Notes under the pieces: model-generated
The model's database searches: none
What the model was told of the DNA's origin: nothing
What the model saw: only the letters and a program-made list of their open reading frames with translations
Shown here: positions 43,120 through 52,684 of the stretch, piece after piece
Numbering within the stretch: position 1 is the first letter of the stretch
How the letters are laid out: each line of letters opens with the position of its first letter
Program-made: the position numbers and the translations under genes
From: Porticoccaceae bacterium
GTDB taxonomy: Bacteria > Pseudomonadota > Gammaproteobacteria > Pseudomonadales > Porticoccaceae
Length of the DNA stretch: 64,000 nucleotides
Assembly: GCA_018663035.1 (NCBI GenBank)
Contig: JABJEX010000014.1
Span: 1-64,000 of the forward strand
Reading direction: 5' to 3'

Positions 43120-43245
43120 ATTTACCCTCCTTGGGTTTTTCTCGAGCTAGGCCATAATACCTATTTTAAACATGAAGTTTTACCCCCCTGCAGGCTCTGA
43201 TTAGCTATAATTCCAACCGCATTAAACAACTGAGTAGTCCTGTCC

Positions 43246-44676
43246 ATGAGCAACTCTGACAATAATAGTCCTAAAACATCTGAAGTGGAGCATACCAACC
43301 AATCTTGGGGGGGGCGGTTCAACGAGCCGGTCGATGCCTTTGTAGCCCGCTTTACTGCATCGGTGAACTTTGACCAAAGGTTGGCCCATCAGGATATTCA
43401 GGGGTCCCTCGCTCATGCCAAGATGTTGGAATCGGCCGGCGTTTTGGATTCAAACGAACTAGCCCTGATTACCAGTGGCTTACAGGACATAGAACAACAG
43501 ATTAAATCCGGTGACTTTGTTTGGTCGGTGGAACTCGAAGACGTCCATATGAATATCGAAGCGGCTCTTACAGAGCGCATCGGCATTGTCGGTAAAAAGC
43601 TTCATACCGGGCGCTCAAGGAACGATCAGGTGGCTACTGATATTCGTCTCTGGTTGCGCGATAAAATCGACGATATCCAACCCTTATTTACTCATCTTCA
43701 ACAGGGCATGATTGAACTGGCAAGCACTGAGGCAGACACGATTATGCCGGGTTTCACACACCTGCAAACTGCTCAGCCCGTTACGTTTGGCCATCATTTA
43801 CTAGCCTGGAATGAGATGCTGGAGCGTGACTACGGCCGCCTGCTGGACTGTAGAAAGCGTCTTAACCAAAGTCCCTTAGGCGCTGCGGCACTGGCCGGAA
43901 CTACCTACCCCATCGATCGTGAGTTTACTGCAACTGAGCTAAAGTTCGACAGGCCAACAGAGAACTCTCTGGACTCAGTGAGTGACCGTGATTTCGCTAT
44001 AGAGTTCTGCGCCTTTGCCAGCATACTAATGACGCATATGTCGCGCATGTCTGAAGAACTGATACTCTGGACATCAGCACAATTCCAGTTTATCAATCTA
44101 CCCGATCGCTTTTGCACTGGCTCTTCAATAATGCCGCAGAAGAAAAACCCTGATGTACCAGAGCTGGTGCGTGGCAAAACCGGCCGGGTCAATGGCCACC
44201 TAATAGCATTATTGACGCTAATGAAATCTCAACCTCTGGCCTACAACAAAGATAACCAGGAGGACAAAGAGCCCCTGTTTGACGCTGTGGACACAGTGAT
44301 GGACTGTCTTCGCGCCTTTGGGGATATGATCCCTGCTATTGAGGCCAATAGAGAATCCATGTACGAAGCGGCACGCCGAGGTTTTTCAACTGCAACTGAT
44401 TTGGCAGATTATTTAGTCGGCAAAGGAATAGCTTTCCGCGACTCTCACGAAATTGTCGGTAAATCTGTTGCCTTCGGAATAGAGCAGAACAAAGATCTCT
44501 CAGAAATGACCCTCGCGGAGTTACAGCAGTTCTCCGATCAGATTGATGAGGATGTGTTCGAGGTTCTTACCTTGGAAGGATCAGTGGCTGCTCGCAACCA
44601 TCTGGGAGGCACAGCGCCAGAGCAGGTTCGCGCTGCTGCCAGTAGAGCCTTACAGGGAATTAAAAGTCGAAGCTAG
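43246..44676 (+). CDS. argH: Argininosuccinate lyase
   Basis: ArgH splits argininosuccinate into arginine and fumarate. The 476-residue protein has [11 protein letters not shown] at the start, [12 protein letters not shown] (about residues 123-134) and the superfamily signature [12 protein letters not shown] (about 291-302) with the catalytic Ser. It is divergent from the AlgR-like gene. The 3' end overlaps the convergent cyaY by 17 bp. Confidence 0.97.
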   Translation: MSNSDNNSPKTSEVEHTNQSWGGRFNEPVDAFVARFTASVNFDQRLAHQDIQGSLAHAKMLESAGVLDSNELALITSGLQDIEQQIKSGDFVWSVELEDVHMNIEAALTERIGIVGKKLHTGRSRNDQVATDIRLWLRDKIDDIQPLFTHLQQGMIELASTEADTIMPGFTHLQTAQPVTFGHHLLAWNEMLERDYGRLLDCRKRLNQSPLGAAALAGTTYPIDREFTATELKFDRPTENSLDSVSDRDFAIEFCAFASILMTHMSRMSEELILWTSAQFQFINLPDRFCTGSSIMPQKKNPDVPELVRGKTGRVNGHLIALLTLMKSQPLAYNKDNQEDKEPLFDAVDTVMDCLRAFGDMIPAIEANRESMYEAARRGFSTATDLADYLVGKGIAFRDSHEIVGKSVAFGIEQNKDLSEMTLAELQQFSDQIDEDVFEVLTLEGSVAARNHLGGTAPEQVRAAASRALQGIKSRS

Positions 44677-44980
44677 GAGACTCTCCGGACTGAGCATGGC
44701 AGGCCGCAGCTAACATGGCTGAAAGAAGCTCATCAGTGACTGTGTTTCGCCAGCGCCCGGCGACTAATTTAAAGTGAAATCCTCCTGAGCGCGCTGCCAG
44801 CCATATTTCGGACATGGCTGGCTGGCGCGAGAGAATGATTTGCGAGCCATTGCCCTCGCAGGTGATCGTCAGCATCCCAGCACTGTTTTCATAATCTAGG
44901 TCTGCGCCGCTATCATCGATCATCTCTTCGATAGAAAACATCAGTTCATCAACTATCTGGTTAAATTCCGCTTCATTCAT
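44660..44980 (-). CDS. cyaY: Iron-sulfur cluster assembly regulator CyaY (frataxin)
   Basis: CyaY binds iron and IscS and slows cluster assembly. The 106-residue protein has an acidic first helix ([27 protein letters not shown]), the strand block [36 protein letters not shown] and a short C-terminus, matching the family length. It is divergent from lptM-lysA-dapF, a normal neighbourhood in gammaproteobacteria. Confidence 0.95.
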   Translation of the reverse strand: MNEAEFNQIVDELMFSIEEMIDDSGADLDYENSAGMLTITCEGNGSQIILSRQPAMSEIWLAARSGGFHFKLVAGRWRNTVTDELLSAMLAAACHAQSGESPSFDF

Positions 44981-45071
44981 TGGCTATCTTCCCTATTCAA
45001 GGTGCGCAGTATAATTGTTTGGTCGTGATCTGCCAGTCCAGCTATACTTACATTTTTTGCGGTGGTCCCCA

Positions 45072-45203
45072 ATGTTTCGCCAATTTAGCTTGTTTATCGC
45101 CCTCTTACTGATGCTGACTAGTCTTGCCGGGTGCGGCAATACCGGAGATTTATATCTTCCTGAAGATCAAGGGACAACCCAGACAATTGATACAGATAGC
45201 TAG
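45072..45203 (+). CDS. lptM: LPS assembly lipoprotein LptM (YifL)
   Basis: A 43-residue lipoprotein: signal peptide, lipobox LAGC with Cys at residue 20, then CGNTGDLYLPED, which follows the LptM pattern CGxxGxLYxP. LptM promotes correct disulfide formation and assembly of the LptD/E translocon. Its place upstream of lysA and opposite cyaY is the usual one. ATG 45072 is chosen because it starts the signal sequence. The lysA start follows 6 bp after its stop. Confidence 0.9.
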   Translation: MFRQFSLFIALLLMLTSLAGCGNTGDLYLPEDQGTTQTIDTDS

Positions 45204-45209
45204 GATTTC

Positions 45210-46478
45210 ATGTACAACACAGTTTCAACTCAAAATCACCGACTCTATCTCGAAGACGTTGCGCTCGAGCAGGTGGCGACCCAGTTTGGCACACCCTGTT
45301 ATGTTTACAGTAAAGCTGCGCTGGTAAAAAACTATCAGGCCTATCAGGCTGCCTTGGGTGATCAAAAACACCTTATCTGTTATGCAGTAAAAGCCAACTC
45401 CAATATTGCAGTGTTACAAACATTGGCTGCTCTAGGCGCAGGCTTTGACATAGTTTCGGCAGGGGAGTTAGAGCGCGTGCTGATGGCCGGCGGTGATCCA
45501 GCCAAAATCGTGTTTTCGGGGGTAGCTAAAACAGCCGGTGAGATGCGCCGCGCGCTAGAAGTGGGTATTCACTGCTTTAATGTAGAGTCCGAGGCCGAAC
45601 TGGATCTATTGAATAGAACAGCGGCAGAGGCGGGCTGTGTAGCCTCAGTGTCAATGCGCGTGAATCCAGACGTCGATGCCAAAACACATCCCTATATTTC
45701 CACAGGGCTCAAGGAGAACAAGTTTGGAGTAGATATAAATCTTGCTCCGGCGATCTATGAGCGGGCCGCGAAGATGACAAATATTTCTCTGGTCGGTGTG
45801 GACTGCCATATAGGATCGCAGATAACCGAAATAACACCTTTCATCGATGCTATGGATCGTCTTCTGCTGCTGGTCGATCAATTAAAAGATCATGGGATTC
45901 AGCTGCAACATATAGATATAGGTGGTGGACTGGGTGTGCACTACCAAAATGAAGATGTGCCCTCGGTCGACGATTATATGGCTCAGCTGCTTCCTCGCTT
46001 AGAAGGTCGGCAAGAGATGCTTGTTATGGAGCCAGGGCGTTCAATCACTGCTAACGCCGGATTGCTACTGACTCAGGTGCAATTTATAAAAAGTAATGGC
46101 GACAAAAATTTTGCCATAGTGGACGCGGCCATGAACGATATGCTGCGGCCGGCGCTCTACCAAGCCTGGATGGATATTCAACCACTTAACACTGATAGCT
46201 CCTCTGCCGAAAGACAATATGATGTGGTTGGACCTGTTTGTGAGACCGGTGATTTTTTGGGTAAGGATCGAAATTTAACAATTGCCGCAGGTGATTACCT
46301 CGCACTCTTTTCTGCCGGTGCCTATGGTTTTGTTATGAGTTCCAATTACAACAGCCGTGGTCGGGCCGCGGAGGTCATGATTGATGGTGCTGAGACCCAT
46401 AAGATAAGAGCTCGCGAGACATTTGATGATCTGGTTCGCGGCGAGCAGCTCCTACCCGTAAGCACTGAGGGGCACTGA
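45210..46478 (+). CDS. lysA: Diaminopimelate decarboxylase
   Basis: LysA makes lysine from meso-DAP with pyridoxal phosphate. The 422-residue protein has the PLP Lys in HLICYAVKANSN (about residues 52-63), HIGSQI, the GGGLGVHY phosphate-binding loop, EPGRSI, and the substrate-binding CETGDFLGKDR. It is one base ahead of dapF, which makes its substrate. Confidence 0.97.
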   Translation: MYNTVSTQNHRLYLEDVALEQVATQFGTPCYVYSKAALVKNYQAYQAALGDQKHLICYAVKANSNIAVLQTLAALGAGFDIVSAGELERVLMAGGDPAKIVFSGVAKTAGEMRRALEVGIHCFNVESEAELDLLNRTAAEAGCVASVSMRVNPDVDAKTHPYISTGLKENKFGVDINLAPAIYERAAKMTNISLVGVDCHIGSQITEITPFIDAMDRLLLLVDQLKDHGIQLQHIDIGGGLGVHYQNEDVPSVDDYMAQLLPRLEGRQEMLVMEPGRSITANAGLLLTQVQFIKSNGDKNFAIVDAAMNDMLRPALYQAWMDIQPLNTDSSSAERQYDVVGPVCETGDFLGKDRNLTIAAGDYLALFSAGAYGFVMSSNYNSRGRAAEVMIDGAETHKIRARETFDDLVRGEQLLPVSTEGH

Positions 46479-46479
46479 T

Positions 46480-47310
46480 ATGCTAATGAAATTCACCAAA
46501 ATGCACGGCCTAGGCAATGACTTTGTGGTTATCGATGCCGTGACTCAAAATGTGCGGGTCTCGGCCTCAATGGTAAAGCGCCTCGCCAACCGCTCGATGG
46601 GGATTGGCTGCGATCAGGTGCTAGTGATAGAGCCACCTTCGGACAGCAATATCGACTTCAACTATCGCATCTTTAATCAGGACGGTGGTGAGGTTGAACA
46701 GTGCGGCAATGGAGCCAGGTGTCTGGCCAGATATGTTAAGGATCGTCAGTTAACAGGCAAAAACCCAATTCGGGTCAAAACCATGAATCGGGTGATGACC
46801 CTAGAATTAATGGATAATAAGCTGGTCAGGGTAGACATTGGAGTCCCTCAGTTTGAGCCGAGTGAAATTCCCTTTGAAACTGATCAGCGGGCGCTGCTGT
46901 ATCCTATCGACGTGGACGGCAAAAGCTACGAGATCGCCGCTGTGTCCATCGGTAATCCTCATGCAGTTCTGCAGGTCGATGATATCGACAACGCGCCTGT
47001 ATCTGAGCTGGGTGCCAAACTAGAAAGCCACCCAAGATTTCCAAATAAGGTCAACGTTGGGTTTATGCAAATTGTCGACCGCGAAAATATTAATTTGCGA
47101 GTCTTTGAACGGGGGGTTGGTGAAACTCGCGCCTGCGGTTCTGGCGCCTGTGCCGCTGCAGTGGCAGCCATGCAACAGGAACTGGTAGACTCATCAGTGA
47201 CGGTTCATCTCACCGGTGGTGACCTGCGCATAAACTGGCGAGGTAGTAGCGAACCGATTTTAATGACTGGACCAGCAGTCAGTGTTTTTCATGGGCGAAT
47301 ACGAATATGA
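46480..47310 (+). CDS. dapF: Diaminopimelate epimerase
   Basis: DapF converts LL-DAP to meso-DAP for wall and lysine synthesis. The 276-residue sequence has MHGLGNDFVVID at the N-terminus and the two catalytic Cys residues in EQCGNGARCLARY (about residue 75) and TRACGSGACAAAVAAM (about 219). ATG 46480 and ATG 46486 are both possible starts. The stop overlaps the next ATG by 4 bp. Confidence 0.97.
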   Translation: MLMKFTKMHGLGNDFVVIDAVTQNVRVSASMVKRLANRSMGIGCDQVLVIEPPSDSNIDFNYRIFNQDGGEVEQCGNGARCLARYVKDRQLTGKNPIRVKTMNRVMTLELMDNKLVRVDIGVPQFEPSEIPFETDQRALLYPIDVDGKSYEIAAVSIGNPHAVLQVDDIDNAPVSELGAKLESHPRFPNKVNVGFMQIVDRENINLRVFERGVGETRACGSGACAAAVAAMQQELVDSSVTVHLTGGDLRINWRGSSEPILMTGPAVSVFHGRIRI

Positions 47311-47987
47311 GTGAAGAAAAACAAATCGACTCAACGGAAGAAGTCGTGCGTGAATTCCTCCGCGACAACCCGGACTTTTTAGATCAAAATCCGGATGTAC
47401 TTGAGTCACTAACACTGCCACACGATAGTGGGAGTGCCGTTTCTCTGGTTGAGCGTCAAGTAGGTGTGATGCGTGATCGTATTAAAGAGATGCGCGGTCG
47501 CCTAGACAATATGCTTACCACAGCCCATGATAATGATCTGCTGTTTGAAAAAACCAAACGTCTAGTATTAAATTTATTAGACGCAAAAACCCTACCTGCA
47601 ATGATAGAAGTTCTCTACGATAGTCTGGGTAAAGACTTTGCTATAGATTTCTACAGCCTGACGCTTCTTGGCGATGAAAATGAAATTCCTCGTACCCTGG
47701 CCCGCGTCTCGAGCCTCGAAAAAGCTAATGACCAAGTGGGTACTTTGCTGAGCTCAAATCGTGCGGTTTGCGGTGTACTGCGCGAGGAAGAAATGACCTT
47801 TTTATTTGGTGAAAAAGGCCTTCAGGTTGGGTCTGTAGCTGCCGTGCCTCTCCGCTACAACAACCTGTATGGTATTCTAGCGCTAGGTAATGCCGACCCC
47901 AATTTTTACAAAAGCAGCATGGGTACGCTTTTCTTGAGTTATATCTCTGAGGTACTCAACCGAGTTTTACCCAAGCATCTTGCCTGA
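47307..47987 (+). CDS. DUF484 family protein
   Basis: The 226-residue protein has a helical N-terminus (VVREFLRDNPDFLDQNPDVLESLTLPHDSGSAVSLVERQ), a coiled-coil region, and a GAF-like C-terminal half (VGSVAAVPLRYNNLYGILALGNADPNFY). It is the DUF484 family, commonly placed between dapF and xerC. Function is not established. Here xerC does not follow: the convergent rnr ends 3 bp away. Confidence 0.9.
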   Translation: MSEEKQIDSTEEVVREFLRDNPDFLDQNPDVLESLTLPHDSGSAVSLVERQVGVMRDRIKEMRGRLDNMLTTAHDNDLLFEKTKRLVLNLLDAKTLPAMIEVLYDSLGKDFAIDFYSLTLLGDENEIPRTLARVSSLEKANDQVGTLLSSNRAVCGVLREEEMTFLFGEKGLQVGSVAAVPLRYNNLYGILALGNADPNFYKSSMGTLFLSYISEVLNRVLPKHLA

Positions 47988-47990
47988 GTC

Positions 47991-50477
47991 TTAGCGGCGT
48001 TTCTTTTTCCCTTTGCTCGCAGAAGGCTTTCCAGCAGCACCTCTGGCGGGCCTAGCTTTGCGCTTTTTAGTGGTAGACTTTTTCTTGCCCTCAACAATCT
48101 TCTTTTTGCCAGTCTTAACCCGGCTACTGCGTTTCTTCTCGTGCTCTGAGGCGAGTTCGGCCGCTCTAGAAGAGACTCGAGCTCTGTCGCCATTACCTGC
48201 CTTTCCACGGCTTTTGAACGGTTTTCCCTGCGCCTCAATGTTAGAGCCATCCATAAGTTCAAAATCTATTTTACGCTCTTGTAAATTGACCGCTGCTACT
48301 TTGACCCGCAATTTTTGGCCCAGTCGAAATATTCTCCCAGTGCGTTCACCCACCATACGGTGGTGGGAGGCCTCATGATAATAGTAGTCTTTGGGTAGAC
48401 CAGTGACGTGAATGAGCCCCTCCACATGGAGGTCATCGAGCATAACGAATAAGCCAAAGCCGGTCACCGCACTGACTACACCAGAGTACTGCTCGCCAAC
48501 TCTATCCATTAAATATTCGCATTTAAGCCAGTTGACCACATCCCTGGTCGCCTCGTCAGCGCGGCGCTCAGTAACTGACAGATGCTCTCCAGTCTGGTCG
48601 AGGCGGCCTAGGTCATAGGGATATATAGTTTGTGGCTCTAGTAGCGTTGCTCCAGGTACTCGCTGTACCGCAGAGGTTTTTTTCTTACTTCTAATCAAAC
48701 TGCGAATAGCTCGGTGAACCAGCAGATCTGCGTAGCGACGAATCGGCGAGGTGAAGTGGCTATAGGCGTCGAATGCCAATCCAAAATGTCCTAAATTTTC
48801 TGGCTGGTACACCGCTTGGCTCATCGAGCGCAGCATGACTGACTGAATAATTGCTGCATCATCGCGGCCTTTGACTGCCCGAAGAACCCGCTGGTAGTCC
48901 TCGGGCTGAGGATCATCACCGCCTCCAAGGCCAATACCCAACTCTCCCAGAAAATCACGAACCGATGTCAGTCTCTCCTCGCTTGGGCCCTCATGGACAC
49001 GAAATAGAGCCGGAATCTTTACTTTGTCTAAAAATTCAGCGGCACAGACATTCGCGCAGAGCATACACTCTTCAATCAGACGGTGTGCCTCTGTGCGATC
49101 AACAGGAATAATCTGACTAATTTTGCGCTGACTATCAAAGAGAATGCGAGCTTCTTGACTATCGAAGTCAATAGCGCCACGTTTAGCTCTGCGTCTATGA
49201 AGCACCTTATAGAGATCATGTAGCGCATCAACCTCAGGTAAAATAGCTGCAAACTGCTTGCGGATGCCCGATCGACTTTCCTGATCACGCTCCGCGATGA
49301 TTTGCGCTACCTGCGTGTAGGTGGTTCTGGCATGGGAGTGCATTATGCCTTCATAGAACTGGTAACGACTTACATCACCCTCAGCACTAATCTGCATCTC
49401 GCAGACCATGCAGAGGCGATCTTCTGCCGGGTTTAATGAACACAGACCATTCGATAGCTTCTCGGGCAACATGGGTACCACATGATTGGGGAAATAAACG
49501 GAGTTACCCCGCTCAAAGGCTTCGGTATCTAAAGCTGAGCCTACACTGACATAATGAGATACATCGGCAATCGCCACAATCAGTGTCCAGCCTCCCCGCG
49601 GCTTGGGCTGACAATACACTGCATCGTCGAAATCTCGAGCATCTTCTCCATCAATGGTGATCAACGGTGTCTTACGCAGATCCACCCGCAAACTACTGTC
49701 ATCAACTTGGTCCGGAATCGCAGCTGTCTCTGCTAATACCTGTTCATTCCATTGGTGAGGAATGCCGTAGTTACGAATAGACATATCGATTTCTAAGCCA
49801 GGGTCCAAATGGTCGCCCAAAACCTCAGAAATATAACCAACAGGCAAGCTGTTACGAGACGGTGGCTCTGATATTTCAACCACCACAATCTGCCCCGAAG
49901 TGGCATTTAAGCGCCTATCGCCAGGGATTAGGACATCTTGACTGATGCGCGGATTATCTGGGCGAACAAAATTTATACCGCTCTCGCAGAAAAAACGGCC
50001 CACCAACTGAGTGGTTTTGCGCTCAACCACATCGACCAAGCTACCTTCGGGCCGACCGCGTCGATCCCAGCCAGCAATTCTAACCAGCACAATATCGCCA
50101 TCAAAAACACGCCGCATCTGTGCACTTGATAGATAAATATCCTGTCCATCACCCTGGACTGGGGAGACAAAACCATAGCCTTCAGGATGACCTATGATCC
50201 TGCCCTTGACCAAATTAAGCTTATCTAGAGTGCCATAACCTCCACGCCTGTTGCGTGCCACCTGACCATCTCGCTCCATTGCTCTAAGGCGACGACGCAT
50301 GGCTTCTATCTGATCTTCATCAGTCAGTTGAAGAGCTACGCAAATTTCTTCATGGGTTACAGGGCCAATACTTTCGCTGAGGTAATCGATCACAAACTCA
50401 CGACTTGGGATGGGTCGCTGATAATTAGCGGCTTCTCGATTAGCAAAGGGATCATTCTGTTTGGATTTTTTTGACAT
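47991..50477 (-). CDS. rnr: Ribonuclease R
   Basis: RNase R is a processive 3'-to-5' exoribonuclease that degrades structured RNA. The 828-residue protein has a winged-helix N-terminus, cold-shock domains, the RNB catalytic block (LITIDGEDARDFDDAVYC, about residues 265-282, with the metal-binding Asp residues), HFTSPIRRYADLLVHR, an S1 domain (YSGVVSAVTGFGLFVMLDD) and a long Lys/Arg-rich tail. It has a 542-bp upstream gap, unusually long for this window. Confidence 0.97.
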   Translation of the reverse strand: MSKKSKQNDPFANREAANYQRPIPSREFVIDYLSESIGPVTHEEICVALQLTDEDQIEAMRRRLRAMERDGQVARNRRGGYGTLDKLNLVKGRIIGHPEGYGFVSPVQGDGQDIYLSSAQMRRVFDGDIVLVRIAGWDRRGRPEGSLVDVVERKTTQLVGRFFCESGINFVRPDNPRISQDVLIPGDRRLNATSGQIVVVEISEPPSRNSLPVGYISEVLGDHLDPGLEIDMSIRNYGIPHQWNEQVLAETAAIPDQVDDSSLRVDLRKTPLITIDGEDARDFDDAVYCQPKPRGGWTLIVAIADVSHYVSVGSALDTEAFERGNSVYFPNHVVPMLPEKLSNGLCSLNPAEDRLCMVCEMQISAEGDVSRYQFYEGIMHSHARTTYTQVAQIIAERDQESRSGIRKQFAAILPEVDALHDLYKVLHRRRAKRGAIDFDSQEARILFDSQRKISQIIPVDRTEAHRLIEECMLCANVCAAEFLDKVKIPALFRVHEGPSEERLTSVRDFLGELGIGLGGGDDPQPEDYQRVLRAVKGRDDAAIIQSVMLRSMSQAVYQPENLGHFGLAFDAYSHFTSPIRRYADLLVHRAIRSLIRSKKKTSAVQRVPGATLLEPQTIYPYDLGRLDQTGEHLSVTERRADEATRDVVNWLKCEYLMDRVGEQYSGVVSAVTGFGLFVMLDDLHVEGLIHVTGLPKDYYYHEASHHRMVGERTGRIFRLGQKLRVKVAAVNLQERKIDFELMDGSNIEAQGKPFKSRGKAGNGDRARVSSRAAELASEHEKKRSSRVKTGKKKIVEGKKKSTTKKRKARPARGAAGKPSASKGKKKRR

Positions 50478-51019
50478 AAATATTCTAGATAGTAAGGCTT
50501 CTTCACCACAGTCTATGGCCTAACGCCCTAGGAGTAAAAGCAATTCTGACCCGCATGGCGGTGTTTAACAGAGAGGAGCTGAGCCCTAGCAGAGAAACTA
50601 GCAGAGAAAGAAGCGGCAGAAACAAAGAAAGTAAGACAAAAAAAACCAAAGTCAAGGGGCTTCGGGAATTTACCAGATTACAACATGGGGAAACCAAAAC
50701 ACGCGAAAAGTGTTAATAATCTAAAGATTGACCCGCGCCCTCCGTGGCGCACGACATCCAAGTCGTCTATACCGCACAAACTGGTAGCAAACGAAACATA
50801 ACAACTGATCAAGCTTCTATCCTTTGAAGTCAACTTCCTGTCAACCTAGCTCTCAAACTTCCTGTTTATCAGTGTTGTCTTTCTTACAGCAGTGTAGGTC
50901 TGTGTATTTTTACCAGTAAAGTCCCTGTCAAAGCTTCATGCCAAGGAGTCAATGCTAGGTAATAAGATAGAGGGTTTACCGAGATAAATAAATTACACTG
51001 ACGAGTTAGTACTAAAGTA
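50478..51019. other. Intergenic region upstream of rnr with stacked hairpins
   Basis: No gene is evident in these 542 bp. Two adjacent perfect hairpins occur: GCGCC/GGCGC (about 50735-50750) and ACGAC/GTCGT (about 50751-50766). Neither has a T-run. A third inverted repeat, TTAGTAC at 51006-51012 with GTACTAA at 51017-51023, spans the end of the kinase remnant and may be what is left of its terminator. The stretch next to rnr should contain the rnr promoter. I could not fold any part into a tRNA. Confidence 0.45.
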
Positions 51020-52129
51020 CTAATTTTCAGCATTTCTTTCGAAGAAGTCTTGGATATGCTGGCGGATAAACTGCACCTTTTTAAGGTTCTCTTCCACTGC
51101 TGAAGAGCTGTAGGTCGCCCTAAACTCTAATACGAGTTCTCGCAACTCAGACATACCATAGAGCCCGCAAAGACCCATTAAGTCATGGATAATCTGCCTT
51201 AGACTCGTTTTCTCATCGACCGTCAATTGCTGTTCGAGCCGATTTAAATTGTCAAACAGTGCCTTTTTTAGTTCCTGAGCGGGGATAACCGAGGCCAATA
51301 AGCCGCCAGTTTGCTGTTCCGGTAGTTTACGCTGGTCCCTCAGGGCGCTGAGAATGGCGTTTACCAGATTGACTTCTTCTAAAGGCTTAGACTGGATGCT
51401 AACCGCACCTGCCGATAGCATTCTCTGGTGCTCTGCCTGAGTAATATCGGCAGTGAGCCCAATAATCGGAGGGCTTTCACCGGATTGCTGCATAATAGCC
51501 TCGCAGGCTGCTACACCGTCAACCACCGGCATATGGATGTCCATAAGAACAGCATCAACATGCAGTTCGTCTGCTAGGTCAATAGCCTCTTGGCCATTGT
51601 TAACCACCATACAGGTTGCCCCATAACCCTCCAGTAGTTTTAGAATTAGCTTTTGATTAAATGGGTTGTCTTCGGCAATCAATATAATTAACCCCGACAG
51701 TAGTGGCTCTGGCGCAAGGCCCTTGCTATCGGATGGTTTCTCGGAATTTTCCGGGTCAACCTCTGATAAACAGCAGGTAAAGCTAATTGTTGAACCATGA
51801 TTTTCTCTGCTCTCAATACTCACATCACCACCCATGGTTTGGGCCAGGCGCTTACAAATCGACAGACCCAGACCTGTCCCTCCATAGCGTCGATTAATGG
51901 AAGTATCTTCCTGAGCAAATGGCTCAAATAGGCTGGGAATTTTATCTTTGGCAATACCTTTACCTGAATCAGATACAGAGCATTGCAAAGTAAGCACGCC
52001 GTTTTTTTGCGAGAGAGCCTCTATCTTAAGGCGCACAAAACCCTGATCGGTAAACTTAATTGCGTTATTGATTAGGTTGGCAACTATCTGAGAGAGACGC
52101 ACAGGATCGCCACACAGAGCCTGCGGCTT
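51020..52129 (-). pseudogene. Hybrid sensor kinase remnant: ATPase, receiver and HPt domains, front half deleted
   Basis: Reading back from the stop, the frame encodes an HPt domain (IIHDLMGLCGLYG, phosphotransfer His), a receiver domain with intact DAVLMDIHMP phospho-Asp, and a histidine-kinase ATPase domain (NLINNAIKFTDQG N-box, DSGKGI, RRYGGTGLGLSICKRL). It begins abruptly at CGDPVRLSQ; six residues earlier (KPQALC) an in-frame stop TAA (52130-52132) ends the frame. The sensor, linker and HisKA phosphorylation helix are missing. A GTG at 52102 could still start a 360-residue fragment. Upstream sequence belongs, in another frame, to a secreted protein, so a deletion has fused the two genes. 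Confidence 0.8.
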
Positions 52130-52520
52130 TTACCGTGATATAACCAGAAAAATCTATGGATGAAAGCAGACTGGTGGTGTTCGCCGGGGAGTTTTCAAGC
52201 GTTTTATCTAGGCTGCCCAAAGCAATACCCTCAAAAGCGAGCATGTTTTGCATGTCTGGCGTCCGGTGATCATTAGCGCTGCCCCCCTGCCAAAATGCGA
52301 CCGAGGTGATCTGCGCGATACTACCTGCAGTTACCTGACAACTGGGGACACAGACACCGTAATGTTGATCAATACTGCCATCTCCGTCGATATCTACCCC
52401 ACCCAGACTGTTATTTTTGTCTGCCTCCCAAATACTCAGTAAATTGATGGTGTCAGACAGTGCTGAGTTGGCGGTAAATGAGCAGAGGGTAACAACAATA
52501 AGTACTAATACCTTTTTCAT
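52065..52520 (-). pseudogene. Front half of a secreted protein, truncated by a deletion junction
   Basis: ATG 52520 follows AAGGATGA and encodes a signal peptide (KKVLVLIVVTLCSFTANSALS), then a Cys-containing extracellular sequence with a DIDGDGSID calcium-loop-like motif. Homology-like sequence seems to run to about SGYITVKA near 52130. The last ~20 codons are the kinase-remnant DNA read in the wrong frame (SVWRSCASLSDSCQPNQ), then stop. The original protein is not recognised. The 151-codon frame may still be translated, but its C-terminus is an accident of the junction. Confidence 0.7.
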
Positions 52521-52558
52521 AGCTCATCCTTGAATGTCATTCGATGATAGGGGGCTAA

Positions 52559-52587
52559 ACTATCAACTCCAGTATTCGGCCCTGCAA
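52559..52587 (-). promoter_or_regulatory. Predicted promoter for the secreted-protein remnant
   Basis: On the minus strand TTGCAG (52587-52582) and GATAGT (52564-52559) are separated by 17 bp. The start point would be near 52552, about 32 bp ahead of the ATG at 52520. The CRP-type site is centred about 63 bp upstream of that point, the spacing used by class I CRP promoters. This is inference from pattern only. Confidence 0.45.
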
Positions 52588-52604
52588 AAATCTCTGGTAC
52601 CGAA

Positions 52605-52626
52605 AAATGTGAACCATTTCACATTT
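52605..52626. promoter_or_regulatory. Perfect CRP/Vfr-type operator
   Basis: The site reads AAATGTGA-N6-TCACATTT, a perfect palindrome that equals the CRP consensus TGTGA-N6-TCACA including flanking A/T. It lies about 85-105 bp upstream of the truncated secreted-protein gene, and nothing else starts nearby on either strand. The same bases could form a hairpin in RNA, but with no T-run. Confidence 0.75.
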
Positions 52627-52684
52627 TACCGCTGGCAAAATTAAAGATAGACCATGGCAGCTGACAGTCAAGAATCGGAGGCAA

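Noticed and set aside
50700-50800. Possible tRNA upstream of rnr because of consecutive hairpins
   Set aside because: No acceptor stem pairing, no T-loop sequence and no anticodon arm of correct size; only two isolated hairpins.
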